Of a stretch of DNA of 64,000 bases, positions 1-8,464 are shown in pieces; position 1 is the first letter of the stretch, and the number at the start of each line of letters is the position of its first letter. The translations under genes and the position numbers were made by a program. This DNA comes from Marinobacter panjinensis (GTDB taxonomy: Bacteria; Pseudomonadota; Gammaproteobacteria; Pseudomonadales; Oleiphilaceae), in contig NZ_SZYH01000002.1 of the NCBI RefSeq assembly GCF_005298175.1, positions 496,001 to 560,000 on the forward strand. Direction: 5' to 3'. The notes beneath the pieces were generated by a model. The model was not told where the DNA came from and ran no database searches. It saw nothing but the letters and a program-made list of their open reading frames with translations.

Positions 1-743
1 AGTCCGGTTGCTTCATAGCACCTTGAGGCCATTACCAGCATTTCCTGCCAGCCATCGATGGCGATGTTGTCCAGTGCCAGGCCCGTATCCGGGTGTAAAG
101 TGATAGGACGGTTGAATTGCACCGCATTCAGGCTGCGGCCATTGGCAATGTTCAGCCCAACCCCGACAGCCCCCTGATGCAGGTTGGCCTTGCCATCAGA
201 GGCCGTGGTGGCCAGCCTTAGCATCGCCATTACCGGATAACCCTGAAATATCACAATACGGATATCCGGTACGCCCTGGAAAGAGTATCTGGCCAGTTCC
301 GGAATGGATTCCACCAGATTTTCAACGATTGCAACGTCCGGCGTCCCGGCCAGTGAATAGAGGCCCGCAAGAATGTTGGAGAGGTGCCGCTCGAGGTAGG
401 CCACCGATACCCGGGCACCGGAGGCTTTGACGTATTCGTCGCCATCGCGCCCGGTTATTACGGTAATGCCCTTGCCACCGGAACCCTTGGCGGGCTTTAT
501 GGCGAACCCCTCGAGATCTTCCGCCATTTGTCGGAAACGGGAAATTTCGTGCTGCTGGCGTACAACCTGAAGCAGCCTGGGTGTGCGGACATCATACTCG
601 GCCACCACCAGCTTGGTTTTAAGCTTGTTATCCACCAGCGGATAGGACATGCGGCTGTTGTACCGGGAAATGTAGTCCACATTGCGCCGGTTCATGTTCA
701 GCATTCCCAGCTGATTGAGCTTGAAGGGCGAAATCCAGCCCAT
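1..743 (-). CDS. alpha-L-glutamate ligase-like ATP-grasp protein (RimK-related), 3' end beyond the window
   Basis: About 247 codons are visible, read on the minus strand from an ATG at 743 that overlaps the TGA of the preceding transglutaminase gene (ATGA). The stop lies beyond base 1. An ATP-grasp glycine-rich loop KPAKGSGGKG is at residues 83-92, followed by a VAIVENLV stretch typical of the metal/nucleotide fold. RimK-type ligases use ATP to join an amino acid, often glutamate, to a carboxyl group on a peptide or protein. The substrate of this subfamily is not established here. It is the third gene of an overlapping trio with a 7TM transglutaminase-like protein and a RimB-like protease, so the three products probably act together, the ligase in the cytoplasm. 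The family assignment is firm, the reaction is inferred. Confidence 0.85.
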   Translation of the reverse strand, partial: MGWISPFKLNQLGMLNMNRRNVDYISRYNSRMSYPLVDNKLKTKLVVAEYDVRTPRLLQVVRQQHEISRFRQMAEDLEGFAIKPAKGSGGKGITVITGRDGDEYVKASGARVSVAYLERHLSNILAGLYSLAGTPDVAIVENLVESIPELARYSFQGVPDIRIVIFQGYPVMAMLRLATTASDGKANLHQGAVGVGLNIANGRSLNAVQFNRPITLHPDTGLALDNIAIDGWQEMLVMASRCYEATG

Positions 744-2260
744 CAGTCGTAGGCCTTCATGGGGTGAAATCGACGGAGCTCAGACAACTTGTAACCTGTG
801 TATTGTCCCATCAGCAGGATCAGCCCCAGCACCACAAGGTGCAATTCCGGGAAATTAAACGTCAGATGTTCTGCCAGGGGAGCACTCATCAACAGGAAAG
901 CGCACACCGCCACAAACAGGCTGCCTGCACCCTGCACAAAGACCTCGCGGCCGCCTTCTTCCTCCCAGAGTATGGACATGCGCTCGATGGTCCAGGCAAT
1001 AATCACCATGGGAAAGAAGGTCACTGTCATGCCGGTATTAAAGCCCATCTGGTAGCCGACAATACTGAGTCCGGCGGTGATGAAAATCACCAGAATAATG
1101 AGTGCTGATATTCGGGACACCAGCAGCAGGTTCAGGCTGGAGAGATAGCCGCGCATCAGCAGGCCGATGGCCACCACAGATAAAAAAGCAATTAGCCCGG
1201 GGATCAGCGTCGTCTGCACGAATGCGACGGCGATCAGGATCGGCATGAAGGTGCCGGAGGTCTTTATGCCCACCACAATGCGCATGAAGGCAACAACAAG
1301 GGCCCCCAGCGGGAGCAGCAGAAGCATCCTGAACATACCCTGCTCTTCAATCGGGAGTTGGTACAGGCTGAGGAAGCCCAGGCCATTCTCGGCAGACTGG
1401 GACTGGGCCAGCTGCAATGCCGGTACCGTTTGCCGCAGCATGGAAAAACTCACTTCTGAGTCATCCCCGCCCACCAGGTCAAGCAGGGAGGTCGCAGCCT
1501 GTCGCCACAGCAGTACGTTTTCCGGCAGCCCCTGCTCGGCGGTGCGGGGATCGAAGGTCAGCCAGCTGCTGCCGTCGTAGATCTGCAGGAACGGGCGAAG
1601 TTGTTGCCTGCGCCGTGCGTCTTCGAGGGCAAGCCCGTCAGCAATGCGTGCGGGAATGCCGGCGTGGTTGAGCATCCGGTTAAGCAGGTCAATGTAGTTG
1701 TCGTTGGAAACCAGCAAGGTTGTATTCTGTGCACTGCTGTCCGGCTGGAGCAGCTTGATCAGTTCCCGGGTCATACTCTCCGGTGTGCTGGAGCGGGCAG
1801 CAGCCTGTTGAAGCAGCTCTTCCACAGCGGTTGCCTGGGGCTCTTCCCAGAAGACCGCTTCCGGTTTGGGCCGCCGCCTGGGGTTGCCCGTTCGAACTCG
1901 TTCGTCCGGTACCAATTGTACCTTGAAATACAGAGTCTGAGGCCCGTTGATGTCGCGCTTGGACCACTCTGCCCGGCGTTCACCGGAATCTTCCACAATG
2001 GAAAAGCCATAGCCCGGTGAGGCAGCCTGTTCGGAAATAATACGAAAGCCGGGGGGTTGATCCGGGATATTCATACTCGCAAGCACCGGATCACCGGTAC
2101 CTGTAAAATCAATTCTCGCTTCTACCATCCACACCGGTTTTTGCTCGCCGGTAAACCAGGGAATGCCCAGCTCCACATGGCGCCAGACAGCGATCGAAAT
2201 ACCTGCCGCAATGAGCAGGAGAATGGCAAAATAAAAGGGCAAACGGGAGCGGGAAGTCAA
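743..2260 (-). CDS. inactive transglutaminase-like protein with C-terminal 7TM domain
   Basis: The 505-residue protein has one N-terminal membrane segment (about residues 8-27), a soluble region of roughly 280 residues that includes a transglutaminase-like fold, and a C-terminal block (from about residue 308) with about seven hydrophobic helices. I see no convincing Cys-His-Asp triad in the transglutaminase part, as expected for the class called inactive. The start is a TTG at 2260 overlapping the TGA of the upstream gene (TTGA). No ATG follows for about 45 codons, and starting there would remove the membrane anchor. The stop overlaps the ATG of the ATP-grasp ligase. Topology suggests the soluble domain is periplasmic, perhaps binding a peptide or amide made or cut by its partners. 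Function inferred only. Confidence 0.85.
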   Translation of the reverse strand: MTSRSRLPFYFAILLLIAAGISIAVWRHVELGIPWFTGEQKPVWMVEARIDFTGTGDPVLASMNIPDQPPGFRIISEQAASPGYGFSIVEDSGERRAEWSKRDINGPQTLYFKVQLVPDERVRTGNPRRRPKPEAVFWEEPQATAVEELLQQAAARSSTPESMTRELIKLLQPDSSAQNTTLLVSNDNYIDLLNRMLNHAGIPARIADGLALEDARRRQQLRPFLQIYDGSSWLTFDPRTAEQGLPENVLLWRQAATSLLDLVGGDDSEVSFSMLRQTVPALQLAQSQSAENGLGFLSLYQLPIEEQGMFRMLLLLPLGALVVAFMRIVVGIKTSGTFMPILIAVAFVQTTLIPGLIAFLSVVAIGLLMRGYLSSLNLLLVSRISALIILVIFITAGLSIVGYQMGFNTGMTVTFFPMVIIAWTIERMSILWEEEGGREVFVQGAGSLFVAVCAFLLMSAPLAEHLTFNFPELHLVVLGLILLMGQYTGYKLSELRRFHPMKAYD

Positions 2261-3048
2261 GATTCATCCCCATTGGCTTCTGCGGGCACGGATTCCGGCA
2301 GTTCAGTGGCGAATTCCTTGCCGACATCAATCAGCATCACGTCTCTCAGAATATTGCGCCCGACCAGCACAGAATGGGACAGGTGTTCCCGGTTGGTCAG
2401 GGTGAACTCAGCCTGTTGCCGATGATTACCAATCATGAATTGTAATTCCACCACCACGCGTCTTTCTGACTCGTCTGTACTGGACTGTATGATTCTGACA
2501 CGGCGGGAAATCTCCCGCTCAATAGTGACAAAATCATCGGTGTCCGGCACTGGCACGTCGAACCGAACCCAGTTATTACCGTCCCGTTCAAAACGGGTTA
2601 TGTTCCTGGCATCCATTGACGAGGTTTCGGCGCCGCTGTCGATGCGGGCATCGTAAATCAGGCCGGGGCCGGCCAGGTAGAATTTTTCCACTTCGCCAAC
2701 GATCACTTTGCCCTTGAGCCTGTCAGCGCGGCCATCATCGCTTTTATTCACTTCGCATGCGGGGACTTTGGGTGCCGGGGGACAGGCAGGCTTTTCCACC
2801 TGCTCTGTGATCGCTTGAAGAATGTTCTGGGTGGATTCCTCGTTAAGGCGGGTCAATGCCTGAAAGCGCTCGCTGGTGCGGTCCTCAAGGGTGATCAGGT
2901 GCTCGCTCTGGTTGACCACCGATGAGTTCAGGGCGTCGAGGTCTTCCTTTTCCACCATAAGGTAGCGATTCGCGGTACAACCGGAAACAAAAATAAGAAA
3001 AACCACGGCCGCCGCCCGCTTTCCATAATCTGAACGCATAAAAAACAT
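2257..3048 (-). CDS. RimB-like ATP-dependent zinc protease / retropepsin-like lipoprotein
   Basis: The first gene of the trio, 263 residues from ATG 3048. That start is chosen because AGAGGT lies 5 bases upstream and a lipoprotein signal follows directly, ending VSGC with Cys24; a TTG at 3099 would bury the signal. Residues 25-105 are polar and coiled-coil-like. The C-terminal domain (about 110-250) begins KVIVGEVEKFYL and holds DSGAE around residue 137, the Asp-Ser/Thr-Gly signature of pepsin-like folds. Relatives of this domain are annotated as ATP-dependent zinc proteases related to RimB. The predicted place is the periplasmic face of a membrane, opposite the cytoplasmic ligase. A promoter-like TATACT and a 16-bp palindrome lie upstream. 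Protease activity is inferred. Confidence 0.85.
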   Translation of the reverse strand: MFFMRSDYGKRAAAVVFLIFVSGCTANRYLMVEKEDLDALNSSVVNQSEHLITLEDRTSERFQALTRLNEESTQNILQAITEQVEKPACPPAPKVPACEVNKSDDGRADRLKGKVIVGEVEKFYLAGPGLIYDARIDSGAETSSMDARNITRFERDGNNWVRFDVPVPDTDDFVTIEREISRRVRIIQSSTDESERRVVVELQFMIGNHRQQAEFTLTNREHLSHSVLVGRNILRDVMLIDVGKEFATELPESVPAEANGDES

Positions 3049-3108
3049 CCGAAACCTCTGAACCCGCGGCTTGAATTCTCGAATTCCGGAATGCCGCAAT
3101 GGAAGTCG

Positions 3109-3124
3109 TTGCCCTTAAGGGCAA
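3109..3124. promoter_or_regulatory. 16-bp perfect palindrome upstream of the RimB-like gene
   Basis: The sequence TTGCCCTTAAGGGCAA equals its own reverse complement. It sits about 60 bases upstream of the RimB-like start and just downstream of a TATACT -10-like box read on the minus strand (3152 to 3147). This is where a repressor operator, or a 5' leader hairpin, would be expected. No T-run follows, so it is not a typical terminator. The palindrome is seen directly; the regulatory role is inferred. Confidence 0.5.
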
Positions 3125-3207
3125 GCTATCTTATTCACAGGACGGAAGTATACAACAACATGACAGTTGTGATGGTTTACAGATCATTAACGGCGGAATT
3201 ATCTGTT

Positions 3208-3573
3208 TCAGGATGTCCGGGACAGGAAGTGGCTTTCGGCGAGCACTTCATCTGAACGGAGGTATTCCTGAACAATGGGGGAACAGTTGAGGTAAAAGAG
3301 CAGTAGCTCTCTTTGAACATCCTGATCCTGAATGCGGGAGGCAAAATGGATCAGGTCGCGAATGGACTCATTGCCGCGGTTCTGAAAGCTCTTGCCATAA
3401 CGTCCCTTCAGGATGCTGGTCAGTCGCTCCAGATGAAACTCCCCGGTGTGGGTCATGTGAGGCAGTATACGGAACTCGCCACGATTGCTTTGCGACCTGC
3501 AGTTATCGTGCAGTTCCGGCCAACCGGCAGGGGACAATTCAGATCCCAGTTTTCTCCAGAGCTCTTTAAGCAT
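3208..3573 (-). CDS. hypothetical protein, 121 residues
   Basis: I do not recognise this protein. It is soluble and charged, with no signal peptide or membrane segment. It contains a HMTHTGEFHLERLTSILK stretch and a helical, acidic C-terminal half rich in Leu, Glu and Arg. The ATG at 3573 is preceded by AGGACAGGA about 6 bases upstream, a reasonable ribosome binding site. The gene is alone, between the RimB-like operon and the divergent rmuC gene, and no other long frame competes convincingly with it. It is likely a genus-level conserved protein. Existence is moderately certain, function unknown. Confidence 0.6.
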   Translation of the reverse strand: MLKELWRKLGSELSPAGWPELHDNCRSQSNRGEFRILPHMTHTGEFHLERLTSILKGRYGKSFQNRGNESIRDLIHFASRIQDQDVQRELLLFYLNCSPIVQEYLRSDEVLAESHFLSRTS

Positions 3574-3842
3574 GATGAATTCCTGTCCTTTATACTGCCC
3601 TGAGACCGCGGCGCCGGATGTAACCTATCCACTTTGACGGCAGACAACATCTGTCCTCCGTTTTAGATGATATTACGCACCGAGTCCAGAGGCGGATGCA
3701 TCAGGTTGAAATTTTTGCCAAGCAGTCGATGACCGAATGTGTAACAACAAGTATCCGACGGGGTGACGCGTCAAAAGGTTCCGCTAATACGGTAAACTGT
3801 TGCTGCATTGTCATTGTCGAGTAACCAGTCAAGGAGATCAGG

Positions 3843-5258
3843 GTGCCTGAGGCCGTTGTAGCTGTTATGGAAGACCAGCCGGAAATCATGGTATTTGCGG
3901 CAGTGCTGGCCCTGGTTCTGTGTCTGTTGGCATTCCTTGTCGTAAAGGGGAACCGCGCTACCGAAAGCTGGCGCCAACGCGCCGCCTTACTGGATAACCA
4001 GGTTGCCGGGCTGGAGTCTGAAAGCCGGTCACGGTTGTCGCGCATTGAACAGCTGGAAGCTGAAAGAGCATCGCAACAACAGCGTGCCGATGAGCTTTCC
4101 AGGGATCTCAGTGATGCAAAGGTTGCCCTGAGAGAGCAGGAAGTCACGCTGGCTAAGGAGCGCCGTGCAACCACGGAAAAACTGGAGCTGCTGGAGCGCA
4201 ATCGTGATTCCCTGAAACAGGAGTTCGAGAACCTTGCCAATCGAATCTTCGAACAGAAAAGCGAACGTTTCAGCCAGCAGACCCGCACCAGCATCGATAC
4301 CCTGCTGAACCCGTTCCGGGATCAACTGCAGGATTTCCGCAAGCGGGTCGAAGATGTCTACACCAGCGAAACCCGTGATCGCCAGGCCCTGAGAAGCGAG
4401 ATCAAGTCTCTACAGGAGCTGAATCGCCAGATCACCGAAGAGGCCTCCAATCTCACAAAGGCGCTCAAGGGCGACAAGAAAATCCAGGGCAACTGGGGCG
4501 AACTGATTCTTGAGCGGGTGCTGGAACGCTCCGGTTTGCGCAAGGGCATCGAGTACGAAACCCAGGGCAGTTACCGCGACAGCGACAACCAGCTGTTACG
4601 GCCGGATGTGATCGTTCATCTGCCGGACCAGCGCAACCTGGTGGTGGACTCCAAGGTATCCCTGCTGGCCTATCAGCAATGGGCAACCGAGGAAGATGAA
4701 GCCGCCAGGGACGAAGCGCTGAAGCAGCACGTTGAAGCCGTGCGCAACCACATTCGCACATTGAGCGAGAAGGACTACAGCCAGCTTCACGGCTTGCACT
4801 CGCCGGACTTCGTGTTCCTGTTCATGCCCATAGAGCCGGCCTTTGTGGCCGCTTTTCAGCAGGACGAGAACCTATTCGCAGAAGCATTTGAGCGAAAGAT
4901 TATTGTGGTTACACCAACCACCTTATTAGCCACATTGCGCACCATCGAGAACATCTGGCGATACGAACGCCAGAGCCAGAACGCGCGGCGCATCGCAGAC
5001 CGGGCCAGCGCGGTTTACGACAAGCTTCGGATATTTGTGGAGGCCATGGAAAAGCTCGGCAGCCAGTTGCACACTGCCCAGGGCACCTATGACTCGGCGA
5101 TGAACACCCTGACCCGTGGCCGGGGGAATCTGATCTCCCAGGCCAATCGCTTTGTTGAGCTGGGCGTTCGTGTTAAAAAAGAACTTCCGAAAGCGATTAT
5201 GGACCAGGCAGAAGTGGATGCCGAAGAAGATGCCGCCCGAGAAAACGAACAGGAGTAG
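3843..5258 (+). CDS. rmuC: DNA recombination protein RmuC
   Basis: The 471-residue protein starts at GTG 3843, with AAGGAG 6 bases upstream; an ATG at 3867 is the alternative. It has one N-terminal membrane helix (about residues 16-36), a long coiled coil (about 40-190), then the conserved RmuC domain beginning around KGDKKIQGNWGELILERVLE and containing RPDVIVHLPD and VVDSKVSL, features of a PD-(D/E)XK-type nuclease fold. RmuC proteins limit DNA inversions between inverted repeats and are thought to be membrane-tethered nucleases. The tail is acidic. The next gene starts 5 bases after the stop, so the two are probably cotranscribed. Length is in the usual range. Confidence 0.92.
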   Translation: MPEAVVAVMEDQPEIMVFAAVLALVLCLLAFLVVKGNRATESWRQRAALLDNQVAGLESESRSRLSRIEQLEAERASQQQRADELSRDLSDAKVALREQEVTLAKERRATTEKLELLERNRDSLKQEFENLANRIFEQKSERFSQQTRTSIDTLLNPFRDQLQDFRKRVEDVYTSETRDRQALRSEIKSLQELNRQITEEASNLTKALKGDKKIQGNWGELILERVLERSGLRKGIEYETQGSYRDSDNQLLRPDVIVHLPDQRNLVVDSKVSLLAYQQWATEEDEAARDEALKQHVEAVRNHIRTLSEKDYSQLHGLHSPDFVFLFMPIEPAFVAAFQQDENLFAEAFERKIIVVTPTTLLATLRTIENIWRYERQSQNARRIADRASAVYDKLRIFVEAMEKLGSQLHTAQGTYDSAMNTLTRGRGNLISQANRFVELGVRVKKELPKAIMDQAEVDAEEDAARENEQE

Positions 5259-5263
5259 ATAAA

Positions 5264-6133
5264 ATGGTGAAGATAACCCGAATCGGGCGCAGTTCAGTTT
5301 GCGGCCTTGTGTTGGCATCGCTGCTGATGACCACCGGACAGGCATACGCGCTGGAACCAGAACACGAAATCCGCCGCTTGATGTTGGCCACCGAAGAGGC
5401 TGTCACCGGTGAAAACTGGGGCGAAGCCGGGGAATACCTGAACCGTCTTCAACAACTGGAAGGTGAGAAACCTGCAGACTATTTCTATTTTCGTGGCCGG
5501 GTGATGATGGAGTCCGGCCATTTCAATGAGTCGCGAGCGGCATTGGAAAAATACGTCAGCCAGGCTGGTGCCGAAGGCGAGCACTACAACGACGCACTCA
5601 AACTGATCACCAGCGTTGAGAAAGCCCGCAAGAAAGAGGGCGCCCTGGCCAGTAAGAACAGTCAGAGCCAGAATGAACCCGTTGCGATTATCGAGCCGGC
5701 GGGCGATGAATCGCTGGCGAAACTGAAGCAGCTGTATCTGGCGGAATCGGACGCGCAGGCCCTGGTTATTCACGCCAACACCCTTCTCGAAGGCGCTGGA
5801 TGGCGGTCAGACCAGCGCATCGTAAGGCTCGATCAGCCGGCGGACATTTCCTACAAGGTCGACCGGCAAAACGACGAGATCAGTATTCAGGAGTCCCGTC
5901 GCGAGGACAACGGCCGGGTGGTGAAATCCACCGAGTCTCTGGGTGTATTCGGCGTTAATCCTCAGATCGAGTGGAATTGCGAAAGCGCCACCGCCAGTTG
6001 CTGGATCTACGACCCGCGGGATGGTTCCCGGTTGATGAAATTGAGCCAGAATCGCGAACGGGCAGAAGAAATCGCCCGCACGCTTGGGCGCCTCATAAAG
6101 ACCATGCAGGGCGTTGGTCAGCCCCGCAGCTGA
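5264..6133 (+). CDS. secreted TPR-like hypothetical protein
   Basis: A 289-residue product with a clear signal peptide (basic residues, hydrophobic core LVLASLLMTTG, AYA-like cleavage near residue 29). Residues about 35-120 form repeated helical pairs (NWGEAGEYLNRLQQLEG, HFNESRAALEKYVSQAG) that look like degenerate tetratricopeptide repeats. The C-terminal half is polar and unrecognised, with a Cys pair (CESATASC) that could form a periplasmic disulfide. It starts 5 bases after rmuC and converges with the AraC-family gene, overlapping its end by 16 bp. A periplasmic scaffold role is plausible but unproven. Confidence 0.75.
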   Translation: MVKITRIGRSSVCGLVLASLLMTTGQAYALEPEHEIRRLMLATEEAVTGENWGEAGEYLNRLQQLEGEKPADYFYFRGRVMMESGHFNESRAALEKYVSQAGAEGEHYNDALKLITSVEKARKKEGALASKNSQSQNEPVAIIEPAGDESLAKLKQLYLAESDAQALVIHANTLLEGAGWRSDQRIVRLDQPADISYKVDRQNDEISIQESRREDNGRVVKSTESLGVFGVNPQIEWNCESATASCWIYDPRDGSRLMKLSQNRERAEEIARTLGRLIKTMQGVGQPRS

Positions 6134-7137
6134 CCCCGTTCGCCCTCGCGGTAAGCCCCGGGGGTGACGCCTGTCCATTTCTTGAAGGCCCTATGGAAAG
6201 TGGAAGGTTCGGTAAAGCCTACGCGGAATGCGATGTCGTTGATGGGCAAATCCGGCCGTGACAGGTAGTAGATCGCCATATCCCGCCTGAGCAGATCCTT
6301 GATCTCCTGAAACGACGTGTTTTCCTGCTTCAGCCGCCGCCTCAGGGTCTGGGGGCTGGTATGGAGCTCGGCGGCAATCCACTCGAAATCCGGCAGGGAA
6401 CGGGTAAAATCCCTACCGATAAGCGCGCGGATGCGGCCAGAGAAGGTGTTGCTCTCATCCGGGCGCGACAGCAGATCCGCCGGTGAGGTTTTCAGGAACT
6501 GGCGCATTTCAGGTTTGTCGCGAATCACCGGCGCCTGCAGAAAACGCTTGTCGAAGGTCAGCGCGGTCTCGTTGGCCCCAAACGACAGCGGGCAATGAAA
6601 GATGTGCCGGTACTCGTCGCCATGGGGCGGTCGGGGGTAGCTGAACTCTGCCTTGAGCAACTCCACCGGCTGCCCGATCAGCCAACTGCCAAGCCGATGC
6701 CAGATCACCAGAATGCTTTCCCGCAAAAAGTACATCGGGTCGTCTATATCACCTTCTATCACCGTTACCAGCCGCGCAGCATTGTCATCAACTTCCAGCC
6801 TCATGGCCACCATGGGCTCGAAAAGCCGGGAGAACTCGAACGCCTGGCGATAAACCGCATCAAGGTTGGGGCAGTCGATCACCAGGGCACACATGGTGGC
6901 AAAAGTGCCGGTACGGCAGCGCCTCGGGCCCAGCCCCATGAACTCATCTTCCATCACGTTCCACGTGGCCTGCATCAGCCGGCTGTACTGGGTACTGCTG
7001 ACCCTGGCCATTTCGATCTTCAGCAAATCCGGTGAAATACCGGCTTCTTTGAGTATCTCGCGAGTATCCAGGCCGGCCTTCTCGGCGCCAGTCAGAGCGG
7101 CCTCTACGAAGTGCCTGGAAACAGTGAGTTCCGACAT
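6118..7137 (-). CDS. AraC-family transcriptional regulator
   Basis: From ATG 7137 (AAGGA 4 bases upstream) the product is 339 residues; the reading frame is open further upstream but without a better start. The N-terminal two-thirds resembles the Arabinose_bd-type ligand domain of OruR/ArgR-like AraC proteins. The last 100 residues hold two helix-turn-helices, the second being NDIAFRVGFTEPSTFHRAFKKWTGVTPGAYR, here cited by position only (about residues 300-330). It is transcribed divergently from the CaiB/BaiF gene, 94 bp away. That intergenic region has a good -10 without a matching -35 on the caiB side, as expected for an activator-dependent promoter. It likely controls acyl-CoA or lipid catabolism genes in response to a small ligand. 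Confidence 0.88.
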   Translation of the reverse strand: MSELTVSRHFVEAALTGAEKAGLDTREILKEAGISPDLLKIEMARVSSTQYSRLMQATWNVMEDEFMGLGPRRCRTGTFATMCALVIDCPNLDAVYRQAFEFSRLFEPMVAMRLEVDDNAARLVTVIEGDIDDPMYFLRESILVIWHRLGSWLIGQPVELLKAEFSYPRPPHGDEYRHIFHCPLSFGANETALTFDKRFLQAPVIRDKPEMRQFLKTSPADLLSRPDESNTFSGRIRALIGRDFTRSLPDFEWIAAELHTSPQTLRRRLKQENTSFQEIKDLLRRDMAIYYLSRPDLPINDIAFRVGFTEPSTFHRAFKKWTGVTPGAYREGERGQLRG

Positions 7138-7186
7138 GTCATCCTTTATCCTTATTTGAATGAAGCCCATCATAAAACCCCCCGGG

Positions 7187-7202
7187 TACAATGCAACCAT
7201 TG
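7187..7202 (+). promoter_or_regulatory. putative activator-dependent promoter of the CaiB/BaiF gene
   Basis: TACAAT at 7187-7192 is a good -10, but no recognisable -35 lies 16-18 bases upstream. The inverted repeat CAATG-caac-CATTG (7189-7202) overlaps it. With an AraC-type gene divergent on the left, an activator site is plausible. Inference only. Confidence 0.35.
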
Positions 7203-7231
7203 CGCCGGGTTCAACAAGAAAGGAGTAATAC

Positions 7232-8353
7232 ATGCCAGGCCCACTTACCCAACTCAAAGTTCTGGATTTCAGCACGCTGCTGCCTGGCCCCTACGCCACC
7301 ATGCTGCTGGCGGATATGGGCGCCGATGTATTACGGGTGGAAGCCCCGGGCCGCCTGGACCTGACCCGCGTGATGCCCCCGCTGGAAGACGGCGTTAGTA
7401 CGGCCCACACCTTCCTCAACCGTGGCAAGCGTTCTCTGGGGCTGGACCTGAAGAAAGAGGGCAGTGCGGACGTAATCAAGCGCCTGGTCAAGGACTACGA
7501 CGTTGTAATCGAACAGTTCCGCCCGGGCGTGATGGACAGGCTGGGCATCGGTTACGACACCCTGAAAGCTATCAATCCCAACCTTATCTACTGTGCCATC
7601 ACCGGCTATGGCCAGACCGGCCCGTATAAAGACCGTGCCGGACACGACATCAACTACCTGTCCCTGGCCGGTGTGTCCAGCCACTGTGGCCGCAAGGAGA
7701 CCGGGCCGCCACCATTGGGTATCCAAGTGGCGGATGTGGCGGGCGGCTCCCACCACGCGGTGATGGGCATCCTGGCGGCGGTGATTCACCGGCAGCAAAC
7801 CGGGGAAGGGCAGTACATTGACATCAGCATGACCGATGCCGCATTTGCACTGAATGCCATGGCCGGGGCTGCCTGCCTGGCTGGAGGACAGGAACAGAAG
7901 CCCGAGAGCTCTTTGCTCAATGGCGGTGCTTTTTACGATTACTACCGGACCAGCGATGGCAGGTGGCTTTCTGTTGGGAGCCTGGAGCCCCAGTTTTCCA
8001 GCCGTCTTTGCGAAGCTCTCGGGCTGACTGAACTGAAGAGCCTTGCTGTCAGCCAGAACCCAGACCAACAGAAAACCCTTAAGGCAGCTCTGAGTGAAAG
8101 GATCGCAGAGGAGTCACTGTCACACTGGCAGGCGGTGTTTGCCAACGCTGATGCGTGCGTGGAGCCTGTTCTCACGATTTCCGAGGCGGCCGAACATCCC
8201 CAATTACAGGCAAGGAATATGGTTGTCGGGGTGGACCGTGGTGACGGCACCCTGCAAAAACAGATCGGGTTTCCGATCAAATTCGAGAAAACGAAGCCTG
8301 AGGCAGGCTGGATTGGCAAGAAACTGGGTGCAGATAACGACGACTATCTCTAA
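7232..8353 (+). CDS. CaiB/BaiF-family protein, alpha-methylacyl-CoA racemase type
   Basis: The 373-residue protein begins MPGPLTQLKVLDFS, the usual family N-terminus, with AAAGGAG upstream of ATG 7232. It carries GHDINY with His138 and a second motif ADVAGG with Asp168. The 30-residue spacing matches the catalytic His and Asp of bacterial alpha-methylacyl-CoA racemase, so I favour a racemase over a CoA-transferase. Racemases convert (R)- to (S)-2-methylacyl-CoA so that branched (isoprenoid) acids can enter beta-oxidation. The acylase gene follows 111 bp downstream in the same direction. A decayed relative of its C-terminal half lies beyond the acylase at 11191-11692. Substrate unknown. Confidence 0.88.
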   Translation: MPGPLTQLKVLDFSTLLPGPYATMLLADMGADVLRVEAPGRLDLTRVMPPLEDGVSTAHTFLNRGKRSLGLDLKKEGSADVIKRLVKDYDVVIEQFRPGVMDRLGIGYDTLKAINPNLIYCAITGYGQTGPYKDRAGHDINYLSLAGVSSHCGRKETGPPPLGIQVADVAGGSHHAVMGILAAVIHRQQTGEGQYIDISMTDAAFALNAMAGAACLAGGQEQKPESSLLNGGAFYDYYRTSDGRWLSVGSLEPQFSSRLCEALGLTELKSLAVSQNPDQQKTLKAALSERIAEESLSHWQAVFANADACVEPVLTISEAAEHPQLQARNMVVGVDRGDGTLQKQIGFPIKFEKTKPEAGWIGKKLGADNDDYL

Positions 8354-8464
8354 TGCCTCTTGCGCCAAAGCTGTTCAGAATTTCTGGTCTAACGTGGGGG
8401 CTCTGCTACCATTTATTAATGTGACTGATAATGGTACAGCCGTAAAAAGTATAAGGATGACGCT

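Noticed and set aside
3049-3099. Longer form of the RimB-like gene from TTG 3099
   Set aside because: It would bury the lipoprotein signal peptide inside the protein, and ATG 3048 has a good ribosome site.
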